Source: Lachnospiraceae bacterium (GTDB lineage Bacteria; Bacillota_A; Clostridia; Lachnospirales; Lachnospiraceae). From it: 6,739 nt of DNA. Below are positions 6,433 to 6,739 of the stretch, in pieces. Location: contig JAFQDI010000096.1 of NCBI GenBank assembly GCA_017416055.1, positions 1 through 6,739 of the forward strand, given 5' to 3'. A model generated the notes under the pieces. That model had not been told where the DNA came from. It did not search any database and worked only from the letters and a program-made list of their open reading frames with translations. Positions within the stretch are counted from its first letter, which is position 1. Every line of letters starts with the position of its first letter. The position numbers and the translations under genes were made by a program.

Positions 6433-6458
6433 ATAACAAGCAGCTGATTGCTTGTAAA
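6430..6458 (-). promoter_or_regulatory. Relic promoter of the third copy
   Basis: On the minus strand TTTACA (complement of 6453-6458) is followed, after exactly 17 bases, by TATACG (complement of 6430-6435), again with TG in the extended -10 position. Box sequences, spacing and flanks parallel the promoter at 6216-6244, so it is a duplicated promoter. Its -10 runs directly into the remnant's coding match, placing the deletion junction at the promoter itself. It may still fire and give the intact gene a second, longer leader. Confidence 0.6.
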
Positions 6459-6739
6459 TAGGATAATGAGGTGAAAGTAAAATTTTATCGTTTGAAGGTC
6501 ATTTATTGATCATTATTAATGGGGTCATATTTACGTTTGTATCTATATGATAGCCTTTGCGAGATGGGAACAAATTGCCGGCAAATGTAGGGGTGACAAA
6601 GGTGATAATTATTTTTGAAAATCTTGCTAGTTTGAGAAAAAAGTATCGGACATGCACAAAATCACAATAAATATTTTGTTAAATGTGCCAATATACGATT
6701 AAAATAAACCAAGATACACTTGAGGTCCAAATAGAAATC
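6459..6739. other. AT-rich stretch without a supported gene
   Basis: Both strands are AT-rich and contain only very short open frames. Short features seen are a TTGCCGGCAA palindrome at 6575-6584 and an ACAAAAT/ATTTTGT inverted repeat (6656-6662 and 6673-6679) flanked by GCACA and TGTGC. The first 40-50 bases still resemble the sequence upstream of the intact lipoprotein promoter (shared ATTTTACTTT on the minus strand), so the old duplication probably extends into it. I see no RNA gene, insertion sequence or CRISPR. Confidence 0.5.

Noticed and set aside
6459..6739. Small protein or RNA gene in the AT-rich right end
   Set aside because: Frames are very short, with stops in all of them, and I could find neither a tRNA-like fold nor a promoter with a plausible product.

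Overview
The window looks like a chromosomal segment from an anaerobic, Gram-positive gut-type bacterium of the Clostridia. This is inferred from strong AGGAGG-type ribosome sites, sigma-A-type promoters, LSAC lipoboxes followed by Thr/Glu/Pro-rich linkers, and cytoplasmic Cys-type sulfatases. No marker gene fixes the taxon. All real genes lie on the minus strand, so transcription runs from right to left.

Right end (6183-6739): a gene-poor stretch. It carries a good promoter for the first lipoprotein gene (6216-6244). Just upstream is a deletion-riddled fossil of a third copy of that gene (6300-6432), which still has its own promoter-like element (6430-6458). The outermost bases (about 6480-6739) are AT-rich, with no gene that I can support.

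Middle (3320-6182): two tandem paralogous lipoproteins of 469 and 461 aa. Each has a signal peptide, a lipobox, a Thr/Glu/Pro linker, a shared N-terminal domain that I cannot name, and a ComEC/Rec2-like metallo-beta-lactamase domain with HxHxDH, GDCGP and HHG motifs. They are 67 bases apart and probably co-transcribed. Their substrate is unknown.

Left (92-3319): a separately promoted operon of two S1-family sulfatases, neither with a signal peptide, so they should act in the cytoplasm on imported substrates. The promoter is near consensus (TTGACA, 17 bases, CATAAT). It is followed by two perfect 9-bp inverted repeats in the leader, consistent with repressor control. The two enzymes carry different metal-ligand sets (DQ/DH and DD/DN), suggesting different substrates. 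After a gap with a long GC-rich hairpin, the first 30 codons of another gene run off the left edge. They weakly resemble the start of a sugar-phosphate isomerase/epimerase, which would fit a pathway that desulfates and then catabolises a sulfated sugar.

The main unexpected content is the third-copy fossil with its retained promoter, the layered inverted repeats in the sulfatase leader, and the lipoprotein family with its unnamed N-terminal domain.
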